Part shown: positions 24,825-32,515 of the stretch, piece by piece | Layout of the letters: the number at the start of each line of letters is the position of its first letter | Numbering within the stretch: the stretch's first letter is position 1 | Source of the DNA: Micromonospora sp. CB01531 | GTDB lineage: Bacteria; Actinomycetota; Actinomycetes; Mycobacteriales; Micromonosporaceae | Direction of reading: 5' to 3' | Assembly: GCF_001905095.1 (NCBI RefSeq) | Contig: NZ_LWLS01000119.1 | Coordinates: 1 to 35,603 of the forward strand | DNA: 35,603 nucleotides | The notes under the pieces: generated by a model | The model's database searches: none | Told to the model about the DNA's origin: nothing | What the model saw: the letters and a program-made list of their open reading frames with translations, nothing else | Made by a program: the position numbers and the translations under genes

Positions 24825-26276
24825 ATGAGCGCGGATCGGTCGCCGCCACCGGCGGACACCGAGTACGACAACCGCCGCCGCTGGCAGGCGCTCGGCGTCG
24901 GCCTGGTCGCCGCGTTCATGACGCTGCTGGACGTCAGCATCGTCAACGTCGCCGTGCCGTCGATCGACCGGGCCCTGCGGGCGACGCCGAGCGACCTGCA
25001 GTGGGTGCTGTCCGGGTACGCGCTGACCTTCGGCCTGGTGCTGGTGTCGGCGGGGCGCTTCGGTGACGCGCGCGGCCGACGGATCGGGTTCGTGGTCGGC
25101 GTGGCGCTGTTCACGGTGACCAGCGCGCTGGCCGGACTGGCCCGCTCCCCCGAGTGGCTGATCATCGCCCGGCTCGTCCAGGGCGCCGCCGCCGGGGTGG
25201 TCAACCCGCAGGTGAGCGGCCTGATCCAGCAGCTGTTCCGGGGCGCCGAACGGGGCCGCGCGTTCGGGCTGCTCGGCGCCACCATCGGCATCTCCACCGC
25301 CATCGGCCCGCTGCTCGGTGGGCTGCTTATCCAGCTCGGTGGCGAGCAGCACGGCTGGCGGTGGGTGTTCTTCGTGAACGTCCCGGTCGGCATCCTCGCC
25401 GTGTGGCTCGGCTGGCGGCTGATGCCGGCCCGCCCGACAAGCGCGCAGAACCGGCACCGGCTCGACCCGATCGGCGTGCTGCTGCTCGGGGTCGGGGTGA
25501 CCCTGGTGCTGCTCCCGCTGGTGCAGCGGCAGCAGTGGCCGGGCGCGGCGAAGTGGCTGCTCATCCCGGCCGGGCTGCTCTTCCTGGTCGCCTTCGGCCT
25601 CTGGGAGCGGCGGTACGCCCGCCACCGGCCGGCCCTGTTCGACCTGCGGCTGTTCGGACTGCGCTCGTACACCCTGGGGACGCTGATCGGTCTGCTCTAC
25701 TTCGCCGGGTTCACCGCGATCTTCTTCATCTTCACCCTCTACCTGCAGATCGGACTCAACTACTCGGCCCTCGCCGCCGGGCTGGCGATCACCCCGTTCG
25801 CGCTCGGCTCGGCGGCGGCGTCGGCGCTGAGCGGCCGGGTGGTCACCCGGTACGGCCGGCCGCTGGTCGCGGTCGGCCTGCTGGTGGTGGTGATCGGCCT
25901 CGGTGCGGTCGTCTGGGTGTTGCGCGGCTCTTCGCACGGCTCGGTGCCGCTGCTGACCGCGGTGCCGTTCCTGCTGGCCGGCTTGGGCAGCGGCCTGGTC
26001 ATCGCGCCGAACCAGACGCTGACCCTGTCCGAGGTGCCGGTGCCGCAGGCCGGCAGCGGGGCCGGCATGCTGCAGACCGGCCAGCGGATCGGCTCGGCAG
26101 CCGGCATCGCGGGGGTGGGTGCGCTGTTCTTCTCGGTGCTCGGCAGCACTCGGGGCGACTGGGCGACCGCGTTCCGGCACTCGCTGCTGCTGGCCGCCGG
26201 GATCGTCGTGCTGGCGCTGATCGCCGCCGTGGTCGACATCGCCGGAGGTCACCCCCGGCCCCGGGCCACCTCCTGA
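24825..26276 (+). CDS. DHA2-family MFS multidrug exporter (EmrB/QacA type)
   Basis: 483 residues with about 14 hydrophobic helices. Signature parts are LDVSIVNVAVPSIDRAL in helix 1 (the D in LDVSIVNVA is the DHA2 hallmark), then LQWVLSGYALTFGLVLVSAG, GRFGDARGRRIGF (motif A), an RLVQGAAAGVVNPQ stretch and GPLLGGLLIQLGG (motif C). Such proteins export drugs with a proton gradient. GGGGGG lies 4 nt before the ATG. Its 3' end overlaps the convergent remnant at 26249 by 28 bp. It might export the product of the neighbouring biosynthetic locus, but the remnant between them suggests they were brought together recently. Confidence 0.92.
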   Translation: MSADRSPPPADTEYDNRRRWQALGVGLVAAFMTLLDVSIVNVAVPSIDRALRATPSDLQWVLSGYALTFGLVLVSAGRFGDARGRRIGFVVGVALFTVTSALAGLARSPEWLIIARLVQGAAAGVVNPQVSGLIQQLFRGAERGRAFGLLGATIGISTAIGPLLGGLLIQLGGEQHGWRWVFFVNVPVGILAVWLGWRLMPARPTSAQNRHRLDPIGVLLLGVGVTLVLLPLVQRQQWPGAAKWLLIPAGLLFLVAFGLWERRYARHRPALFDLRLFGLRSYTLGTLIGLLYFAGFTAIFFIFTLYLQIGLNYSALAAGLAITPFALGSAAASALSGRVVTRYGRPLVAVGLLVVVIGLGAVVWVLRGSSHGSVPLLTAVPFLLAGLGSGLVIAPNQTLTLSEVPVPQAGSGAGMLQTGQRIGSAAGIAGVGALFFSVLGSTRGDWATAFRHSLLLAAGIVVLALIAAVVDIAGGHPRPRATS

Positions 26277-26515
26277 CCGGTATCGGGCGTCGGCTCCCCG
26301 GCCGGATCCGCCTTCCGCGGCGCGGCGGCGGGTAGCAGGATCGTGGTGAGCAGCCGCCGGGCCCGGTCCGGGGCGGGGTCGAGGGCGTCGTACTCGGCGA
26401 ACAGCGCGCGGAACCGGGTGACGAACTCGGCCGCCTCGGCGTCCGTCGCGTGGAAGGCGTGCCGGTGCGCCTGCTGTCGCAGAGCGCACCGGCTGCTTTT
26501 GACGAAGGCGTGCGG
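26249..26515 (-). pseudogene. C-terminal remnant of a probable regulator
   Basis: The minus frame ends with HAFHATDAEAAEFVTRFRAL, FAEYDALDPAPDRARRLLTT and ILLPAAAPRKADP, a helical, coding-like C-terminus of the sort seen in actinobacterial transcriptional regulators. It is open only back to a stop at 26516-26518 and no start or DNA-binding domain precedes it. The first residues (HAFVKSSRC) may already be junction sequence. The exact family is unclear. It marks the left boundary of the biosynthetic locus, which seems to have replaced the front of this gene. Confidence 0.42.
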
Positions 26516-26578
26516 TCAGCTCACGATCGGCGGGCTGCCGAGGCCGACCAGGTGGGGTGGGACCTCGGGGCAGGCGCG

Positions 26579-27457
26579 CTACATCAGCGGATTTGCACCA
26601 CGTGGCCTGCTGGCGAGCTCCTGCAGTGTCCGCTCCAGCAGCAGGTGCGGGTCCTGCGTCTCGACTTGGCCGAGGCCGGGCGGGCAGCGGTCCCAGCCGA
26701 GCAGCCGCTGTACCTCCTCCGGCAGGGTCAGCACGGTCTCTCGGGGAACGGCGAGGTACTGGTTCTCCTCCTGCCGCAGGTTGCCCAGGTCGAGCGCCAC
26801 GGAGAGGCTCTGCCGCGGCGAGTCCGTGCTGTTGGCTCCGCCGCCGTGGTAGACACCGCCCTGCCAGAGCAGCGCGGAACCGGCGGGCATGACGGCCGGG
26901 ACCGCCTCGGCGTACGCGGGCGCCCGCTCGTCGTCCCAGTGATGACTGCGGGGGACGACCAAGGTCGCGCCGTTGGCGCTGGTGAAGTCGGTCATGGCCA
27001 GCATCAGCTGCAGCCGGCACGGTGGTCCCGGATGGCGCCACAGATGCATCGCGTCGTCGCGGTGCAACGGCTGCCGGCCCTGGCCCGGATCGATTCTTAT
27101 CGCCTGGGTGAAGCTGATCTGGATACTCGGCGTCACCTCCATCCGGACCTTGCCGATCCAAATGTGCCTTGGCTGTTGCAGCAGCCGCCGCGCCGAACCG
27201 AGGAACAGGGGCTGGGTCACGACCGGCGTCAGGTGCGTCGTCCGCCGAAACAGGCTGGACAGCCGCTTGGTCTTTTGCCCGTCGTAACCGCTCTCGCTGT
27301 AACCAGACGCCTCGAGGCCGGGTCCGAGGTCCGCCCGGAGCCCGGCGAGCGTCGCCGCGTCGGTGAATCCTTCAACGATCACCGCTCCGTCGCGCTCGAG
27401 AATCGCCACCACGTGGTCGAGGTCCGCATCCGGCCGCACGTGAGTCAGTTCTTGCAT
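26579..27457 (-). CDS. PhyH-type Fe(II)/2-oxoglutarate oxygenase
   Basis: 292 residues of the phytanoyl-CoA dioxygenase fold. The iron ligands are H132-x-D134 (PLHRDDAMH) and H204 (GVYHGGGANST), with R215 (DSPRQSLSV) placed to hold 2-oxoglutarate. The N-terminal part (ILERDGAVIVEGFTDAATLA) is the usual opening of the family. Members in natural-product loci hydroxylate or desaturate amino acids or acyl chains, often on a carrier protein. The ATG at 27457 has GGGG upstream and lies 14 nt after the stop of the carrier-protein gene, so it is the last gene of a three-gene operon. Its substrate is probably the carrier-bound group. Confidence 0.9.
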   Translation of the reverse strand: MQELTHVRPDADLDHVVAILERDGAVIVEGFTDAATLAGLRADLGPGLEASGYSESGYDGQKTKRLSSLFRRTTHLTPVVTQPLFLGSARRLLQQPRHIWIGKVRMEVTPSIQISFTQAIRIDPGQGRQPLHRDDAMHLWRHPGPPCRLQLMLAMTDFTSANGATLVVPRSHHWDDERAPAYAEAVPAVMPAGSALLWQGGVYHGGGANSTDSPRQSLSVALDLGNLRQEENQYLAVPRETVLTLPEEVQRLLGWDRCPPGLGQVETQDPHLLLERTLQELASRPRGANPLM

Positions 27458-27471
27458 CGCGGTCCCCACGG

Positions 27472-27741
27472 TCAGCCGGCCGAGTCGCTGGACATGGCGA
27501 GGACGACGCGGGTCAGGGTCTCCAGGTCCGGGTCCTCGAAGAGATCGCCGATGTCGAGGGTGACGCCTAGTTGTTCCTCGATCGCCGCAGCAATCTGCAC
27601 GGCGGCGATGGACTGCCCGTTGAGCTCGAAGAACGTGGCGCCGGGCCGATCGGAGCCTGGGCCCAGGACATCCGTCCAGATCGCCGTGACACGCTGGGTG
27701 ATTTCTGCCGTGCTGAGAGCCGACTGCTGCTGGGTGCTCAT
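27472..27741 (-). CDS. free-standing peptidyl carrier protein
   Basis: 89 residues, one carrier domain. The phosphopantetheine site is FFELNGQSIAAVQIAAAIEE with Ser44. The usual GG before H/D-S is N-G-Q, a mild deviation. Helix 2 and the DIGDLFEDPDLETLTRVV region (helix 3, interface) are normal for a NRPS carrier. It should be charged by a phosphopantetheinyl transferase, then hold an amino acid or acyl group as a thioester for the neighbouring oxidases. GGAGGAG lies 3 nt before the ATG. It sits between the flavoprotein (17-nt gap) and the PhyH oxygenase (14-nt gap). Confidence 0.92.
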   Translation of the reverse strand: MSTQQQSALSTAEITQRVTAIWTDVLGPGSDRPGATFFELNGQSIAAVQIAAAIEEQLGVTLDIGDLFEDPDLETLTRVVLAMSSDSAG

Positions 27742-27758
27742 GTCTCCTCCAGGCGAGA

Positions 27759-28940
27759 TCAGAGGTACTGGGTGTTGGATGGCAGGCCGCAGGTAAGGCG
27801 TCCGTACAGCTCGAAGTTGGTGTCGGGGTGCATGATCGCGTGCAGGTTGAGCGCCTTGATGTCGCGCTCGATGCGCTGGATCGGCACGCTGGTATACAGC
27901 GAAGAGCCACCGCTGGCGCCGGCCAGCACGTCCACGACCTCCTTGGTGCGCAGGCAGACGGCGCCCAGGTCCAGCCGGGCACGGGCGCGTTCGTCGAGGC
28001 TCCACGGCTCGCCGGACACCGCCTTGGCGTCGATCAGGTCGGCGGTGCGCAGGACGTGAAACCCGGCCTCGTCCACCCCGATCGCCGCGCCGGCCACCTG
28101 TAGGTGGGTAAGCGGTGCGGCGCTCTGCTCCGCGTAGTCGGTGTAGGTGATCTTGCGACCGGGCAGGCGGTCCAAGAACGCGTCCCGGGCGGCGATCGCA
28201 AGGCCGTACACGGTCGCGCCGACGCTCGTGCAGGCGATCGGCATGAACGGGGCCCGCCACATCGGCGCGGCGGGGTCCTGCTGCAGCGGGTGCACGCCGC
28301 CGATCACCGGGCCTATCGGTAGTACCCGCTCGGCCGGCACGAAGACATCATTGGCCACGGTCGTGACACTGCCGGAGGCGCCCATGCCGGCGGTGTGCCA
28401 GTCGTCGATCACCTGCAGGTCACTCATCGGGATCAGCACCATGACGGGCTCGTGCTGCCCGTCCGGGGTGGGCCGGACGGCGGCATTCACGTTCCAGTCG
28501 CTCTGCTGGGCGCCGGTGTTGAACGACCACTTGCCGTTGACCAGGTAGCCGCCGTCGGTCGGCATGGCCACCGCGCCGGGGCTGAGGATCCCGCTGATCC
28601 GTACGTCGGGATCGGCGAACACCTCGTCGCGCACGGCGTCCGGGAACAGGCCGACCATCCAGCTGCTGATCAGCCAGACCGACGCGGTCCAGGCGGTAGA
28701 GCCGTCGCCGCGCGCCAGCTCGGCCAGCACCTCGGTGACGGTCCGCATGTCGGACTCGTAGCCGCCATAGCGCCGCGGCACCCGCATGCGCAGCAGACCG
28801 GAGCCGCCCAGCGCCTCGAGCATCTCATCGCTGAGCCGCCTGCGCTGCTCCGACGCCTGCGCATTGGCCCTCAGCACGGGGCCGAGCTCGACCGCGCGCC
28901 TCAGCAGCTCGGTTCGCGGCAGCATGGTGACTGTTTCCAT
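27759..28940 (-). CDS. acyl-CoA dehydrogenase-fold flavoprotein (flavin monooxygenase type)
   Basis: 393 residues. An N-terminal helical domain (LGGSGLLRMRVPRRYGGYES) leads to a middle beta domain (YLVNGKWSFNTGAQQSDWNV) and a C-terminal four-helix domain ending SVPIQRIERDIKALNLHAIM. The MHPDTNFELYGRL end resembles class D flavin monooxygenases (HsaA/DszC-like). A clear catalytic Glu of true acyl-CoA dehydrogenases is not evident, so oxygenation or N-oxidation is as likely as dehydrogenation. GAGGAGGG lies 3 nt before the ATG at 28940. It heads the operon with the carrier protein and the PhyH oxygenase, and a flavin reductase must come from elsewhere. Confidence 0.87.
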   Translation of the reverse strand: METVTMLPRTELLRRAVELGPVLRANAQASEQRRRLSDEMLEALGGSGLLRMRVPRRYGGYESDMRTVTEVLAELARGDGSTAWTASVWLISSWMVGLFPDAVRDEVFADPDVRISGILSPGAVAMPTDGGYLVNGKWSFNTGAQQSDWNVNAAVRPTPDGQHEPVMVLIPMSDLQVIDDWHTAGMGASGSVTTVANDVFVPAERVLPIGPVIGGVHPLQQDPAAPMWRAPFMPIACTSVGATVYGLAIAARDAFLDRLPGRKITYTDYAEQSAAPLTHLQVAGAAIGVDEAGFHVLRTADLIDAKAVSGEPWSLDERARARLDLGAVCLRTKEVVDVLAGASGGSSLYTSVPIQRIERDIKALNLHAIMHPDTNFELYGRLTCGLPSNTQYL

Positions 28941-28954
28941 TGACCCTCCTCGAG

Positions 28955-29100
28955 TCAGGACGGCGTCGGGTATGACTCTGGCAGCCGTGGTCTTTGCGAC
29001 ACATCTTCTGAGCTGCTGTCTCGGCCGTCGGCCGGGTGCGCCGCCGGCTGGCCCAGTTCGGCCAGCAGGCGGCGGTCGACCTTGCCGGTGCCGGGCGACT
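28955..29100 (-). pseudogene. adenylation-domain C-terminal relic (A10 motif)
   Basis: The minus frame reads SPGTGKVDRRLLAELGQ at 29100-29051, then a short tail ending at 28955, 14 nt before the flavoprotein start. The G-K-V-D-R-R segment is the A10 motif with the catalytic Lys of NRPS adenylation domains. Upstream of SPGTGK the frame no longer resembles an adenylation domain. I infer that a gene for a free adenylation enzyme once headed this operon and was deleted. The evidence is only about 15 residues plus the position. Confidence 0.5.
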
Positions 29101-29209
29101 CCTCTTCACGCGCGCCCGCCTGCGGGAGGCCCGAGCAAGCGCGGAGATGCGACCGCCGACAGCGGCGCGGAGCATGAAACTCCGATGAAGCTCCCGGCAC
29201 CGACCTGAG

Positions 29210-30601
29210 ATGGCGAGACTCATGTATGAACCAGCCGGAAAGATCACAATCAACGTCTGGCTCAATCGCTGGCCGATGTGGCAACAGCTCGTCGACCCGA
29301 TCCGGAAACAGGCAGCGGAGTTCAACCGCAGGCACCCGCAGTACCGGGCTGTCGTCGAAGCCGTCAACGTGGGGGCCTTCCCCCGAGAGATGGCGCGGGC
29401 CGCGCGTGCAGGAACAGCGCCACACATTGCCGCCTACCAGTACACCTACCTCCAGGAGGCGCAGGACATACGCGACCCGGACGGGCGGCCGTTGTTCACC
29501 TCGGTGACCGAGGCGGTGGGCGGGCGGGAGGAGATCCTCGGTGAGCCCGTGGTCCTCGACGACATCGTGGCCAACATGCGGGCGTACTACACGTTCGACG
29601 GCGACCTGAGCTCGATGCCGCGCAACACCTCCACCGTCCTGCTCTACTCCAACATCGACGCGCTGCGCGCCGCCGGGATCGCCGAACCACCGAGCACCTG
29701 GGCGGAGGTGGAGGCCGCGTGCGTCGCCCTGGCCGGACGGGACGGCGCGCGCCGCGGCGGGATCACCTGGCCCAATTTCGGCTGGCTCTTCCAGCAGTCC
29801 TTGGCTCAGCAGGGGGGGCTGCTCGCCGACCACGAGAACGGCAGGTCGGGCCGGAGCGAGAAGGTCGACTTCATGTCGCCCGAGATGCTGGCCTACGTGA
29901 GCTGGTGGAGGGACCTGCACCGGGCAGGCCACTACCTCTACACCGGCAAGCAGTCGGACTGGTGGGGTTGCATGGAAGCGTTCGCCAACGGAGACGCGGC
30001 GATGCTGGTCAGCTCATCGGTCGAGACCGGGCCCATCGTCCGGGCGGCCCGCAAGGCCGGGTTCCGCGTGCAGGTCAGCCGGATGCCCTACAACGAGCGG
30101 GCCGGGTACACGGGGAACCTGATCGCCGGTGAGTCGCTGTGGCTGCGCGACGGGCTGGACGAACCGACCCGCGACGGCGCGCTGGCCCTCATGCAGTTCC
30201 TGAACAACCCCCGCAACGCCACCAGCATCTACGACCATGGGCGGACGTTCATCCCTACTACTGAGGCGTCGATCGACCTGCTCGCCAGCGAGGGCTGGTT
30301 CGACCAGAATCCGCACTACCGGCCCGCCATCGACCAGCTCCGCATGAGCCCCGACTCCCCCGCCACCCGTGGCGCGGTGCTTGGCAATTTCCTGCCCATC
30401 CAAAGCGCGGGCATGCAGGCCATGCACGACGTGCTGGTCGACGGCGAGGATGTGGCCGCGCGATTCAGCCGGGCTAACGCCCAGGCTCAGCAGGTGCTTG
30501 ACGAGTACGCGCAACATGTGGAATCGGCCACCGCCAACGACGGCCAAGGTCCGCAGAAAATGCCACAGTCGGAAGCGGAGCGTATCCGGCTCGGCGCCTG
30601 A
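29210..30601 (+). CDS. UgpB-type solute-binding-protein fold without signal peptide
   Basis: 463 residues of a cluster-B extracellular solute-binding protein: ITINVWLNRWPMWQQLVDPI, then FDGDLSSMPRNTSTVLLYSN, IDALRAAGIAEPPSTWAEVE and MEAFANGDAAMLVSSSVET, ending with FLPIQSAGMQAMHDVLVDGE. The N-terminus is MARLMYEPAGKITINVW. There is no hydrophobic signal segment and no lipobox Cys, so the protein should stay in the cytosol. No permease or ATPase gene is nearby. It lies in a biosynthetic locus, so a repurposed binding protein, acting as enzyme, substrate carrier or self-sacrificing donor like Thi5-type proteins, is possible. The start could be ATG 29210 or 29222. Confidence 0.85.
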   Translation: MARLMYEPAGKITINVWLNRWPMWQQLVDPIRKQAAEFNRRHPQYRAVVEAVNVGAFPREMARAARAGTAPHIAAYQYTYLQEAQDIRDPDGRPLFTSVTEAVGGREEILGEPVVLDDIVANMRAYYTFDGDLSSMPRNTSTVLLYSNIDALRAAGIAEPPSTWAEVEAACVALAGRDGARRGGITWPNFGWLFQQSLAQQGGLLADHENGRSGRSEKVDFMSPEMLAYVSWWRDLHRAGHYLYTGKQSDWWGCMEAFANGDAAMLVSSSVETGPIVRAARKAGFRVQVSRMPYNERAGYTGNLIAGESLWLRDGLDEPTRDGALALMQFLNNPRNATSIYDHGRTFIPTTEASIDLLASEGWFDQNPHYRPAIDQLRMSPDSPATRGAVLGNFLPIQSAGMQAMHDVLVDGEDVAARFSRANAQAQQVLDEYAQHVESATANDGQGPQKMPQSEAERIRLGA

Positions 30602-30955
30602 CAGACCGTCCTGGTCGTAAGGCCCTGCAGCCGACACCAGGCCTGCCGGCCGACGGCGATGTTCGCGGCCACGGCCCAGCCGCAATCTTCCCGCCAGGAT
30701 CTGGAGGGAAGATTGCGCAGCCCCCGGCGGCCTTCCCGGTGCGGACACCGTCCTCCGCAACGGCGTGCTGGCTCGCCATCTTTGCGGGGCGCCGCCGTGG
30801 CGCGCGTCATGGGTCCGCCTGGCTCACCTCTTGACCGGTGGGCAGGCTGCGGCAACCACGAAGATGCGGTGACCCTCCCGGCGGTGATGACAATCGAGGC
30901 GCGGCCACGTAGCAGGGCAGTGACTATCCGTTCGCTACACCACGAGGGAGCGCAA
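30602..30955. other. intergenic leader between the two plus-strand units
   Basis: About 350 bp without a convincing gene. It holds the large hairpin at 30683-30719. The small ORF begins at 30956 behind GAGGGAG. The long in-frame upstream extension of that ORF is not protein-like. Confidence 0.5.
30683..30719. promoter_or_regulatory. long hairpin or palindromic operator
   Basis: CGCAATCTTCCC (30683-30694) pairs perfectly with GGGAAGATTGCG (30708-30719). Inside, CCAG and CTGG add a second 4-bp stem around GAT after one G-A mismatch. No T-run follows. It may be a terminator of the upstream gene, an RNA structure in the leader of the condensation-domain unit, or a large operator. Its A/T-rich stem is unusual for this genome. 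Confidence 0.5.
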
Positions 30956-31111
30956 ATGACCACGGTCGGAGCCGATGTCAACGTCGATCTCGACGGCGAC
31001 ACGCGCGGCCTTCCAGACACCATCCGGTCGCTCGTGCCAGCCCTAGAGGACGACCGCTACCTGGCAGACGAACTCCAGCTGTCGCCGACGAGCCAGAACG
31101 CGGCGCCCTGA
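30956..31111 (+). CDS. short ORF, Nif11-leader-like, apparently frameshifted
   Basis: 51 codons with a good ribosome site (GAGGGAG 6 nt upstream). It reads LPDTIRSLVPALEDDRYLAD and EL, then QLSPTSQNAAP and a stop. If one base is missing near 31077, the next frame continues as AVADEPERGALIDALHNAGV and SIHRGEIP. The combined pattern (D-x-x-L-x-x-x-L, then ER-x-AL, then a Gly near the end) resembles Nif11-type leader peptides of RiPP precursors. In the published frame it is just a short peptide without Cys. It lies 51 nt before the condensation-domain gene. It could also be a chance ORF. Confidence 0.45.
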   Translation: MTTVGADVNVDLDGDTRGLPDTIRSLVPALEDDRYLADELQLSPTSQNAAP

Positions 31112-31162
31112 TCGATGCCCTCCACAACGCCGGCGTCAGCATCCACCGAGGAGAGATCCCAC

Positions 31163-32503
31163 ATGACAACCTTTCCGGAAGTCCAGCAGGCACCTACGGT
31201 GCTCTCACTGCAGCAGCAGTTCCTCTGCATGTTCGCCCAAGGCTTCGAAGCCGGGCCGTTCGGGCCACACTACGTGGAGGTCGGCGGGTGGCGGCTCCAC
31301 GGACGCGTCGACGTGCAGGTTCTGCGGCTGGCGCTGGCCGACGTGGTCGAGCGGCACGAGGCGCTGCGTACCGTGTTGCACCTTGAGAACGCCGGCGGCA
31401 CGCAGAGCGTGCTGCCCGCCCGGCAACCCGAGCTGCAGCTGATCGAACTGGACGAGTCGCCGGGCGCGGACCGGGACCGGCGCGCTGAGCAGCTCATGAT
31501 CGAGGCGGAGACCCGGCCGTTCCCGATCGACGAGGTCCCGCTGCTGCGGGCCGTGCTCGGCCGCTTCGACGAGCAGGACTCCGTGCTGGTGCTCTGCACC
31601 CACCACAGCGCCGCGGACGTCTGGTCGCTCCAGGTGATCCTGCGGGACTTGGCGGAATGCTACGCGGCCCGCGCCGCCGGGGACGAGCCCCAACTGCCCG
31701 AGGTGACCCAGTACCGCGACTACATCGCCGCACAGCAGGAGGAGGCCGCTGGGCCGACGGTGGCTGCCTCACGGGCCTACTGGCGTGAAACGCTGCGCGG
31801 CGCCCGGGTCCTGGTCGCACCGGCGCGCCGCGACGAGCAGGTGGCCCCGGCGACGAGCTATCACCGCTTCGCCACCGACGCGCAACTGAGCACGGAAGTG
31901 TCTCGGCTGGCCAGGGAGACGCGCAGCTCCCCGTTCATGGTGCTGCTCGCCGCGTTCGCCGTCTTTGTTAGCCGGCGCACCCAGGCGACCGACATCGTGG
32001 TGCCCACGTTCGCGCCGGGCCGCCAGCACCGCTTCCAGTCCACGGTCGGGTCGTTCTTCAACTTTCTCCCGCTCCGCGTGGATCTGCGCGACTGCCGGAC
32101 CTTCCGCGATGCCGTCGCCCGCACCAGGACGGCCTGCGTCGGCGCCTTCAAGCATGAGCTGCCACTGCTGCACGTGCTCGCCGAGGCGCCGGAGCTGATG
32201 GCATCGGTCGGCCCCGACGCGGTGCCGTGCCTGTTCCAGGCCGTCCAGCCGCCCTACCTGATGCAGGGCAAGCGGATCGGCGACCTCGAGTACACGGCGA
32301 TCTGGCGGCGGGTCATCCCGCAGCCAGTCGGCTCCGAGACCCCGGACGGCATGATCTGGTCGATGCACCTGAGCAACACCGAGGTGGTTGGCGGGCTCAG
32401 CTTCAGCCGCCACCTGTTCGATCGCGCCGAGATCGAAGAGCAGGTGGCCGGGTATCTCAGCGTGATCGGCGAGATGGTGGCCGATCCGGATTCGACGATC
32501 TGA
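31163..32503 (+). CDS. free-standing NRPS condensation domain protein
   Basis: 446 residues, a complete condensation domain alone. The N-terminal part has LSLQQQFLCMFAQGFEAGPF (C1-like), then LRLALADVVERHEALRTVLH (C2). H147-H148-S-A-A-D152 (CTHHSAADVWS) is the catalytic HHxxxD, with V-W where most have G. VGSFFNFLPLRVDLRDCRTF (C5) follows. It should join a carrier-bound acyl group to an amine or alcohol, or may have another acyl-transfer role. GGAGAG lies 7 nt before the ATG. The next gene follows after 12 nt. There is no adenylation or thioesterase domain in the same protein. Confidence 0.92.
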   Translation: MTTFPEVQQAPTVLSLQQQFLCMFAQGFEAGPFGPHYVEVGGWRLHGRVDVQVLRLALADVVERHEALRTVLHLENAGGTQSVLPARQPELQLIELDESPGADRDRRAEQLMIEAETRPFPIDEVPLLRAVLGRFDEQDSVLVLCTHHSAADVWSLQVILRDLAECYAARAAGDEPQLPEVTQYRDYIAAQQEEAAGPTVAASRAYWRETLRGARVLVAPARRDEQVAPATSYHRFATDAQLSTEVSRLARETRSSPFMVLLAAFAVFVSRRTQATDIVVPTFAPGRQHRFQSTVGSFFNFLPLRVDLRDCRTFRDAVARTRTACVGAFKHELPLLHVLAEAPELMASVGPDAVPCLFQAVQPPYLMQGKRIGDLEYTAIWRRVIPQPVGSETPDGMIWSMHLSNTEVVGGLSFSRHLFDRAEIEEQVAGYLSVIGEMVADPDSTI

Positions 32504-32515
32504 GAGGTTGACACC

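Noticed and set aside
24810..27161. 783-codon open frame on the minus strand
   Set aside because: Antisense to the MFS gene and overlapping several real genes; composition is Arg/Pro/Gln-rich with no recognisable domain.
31115..31162. Upstream extension of the condensation-domain gene
   Set aside because: The added residues are Ser/Thr/Pro-rich and the ATG at 31163 has a good GGAGAG site; the extension is not needed.
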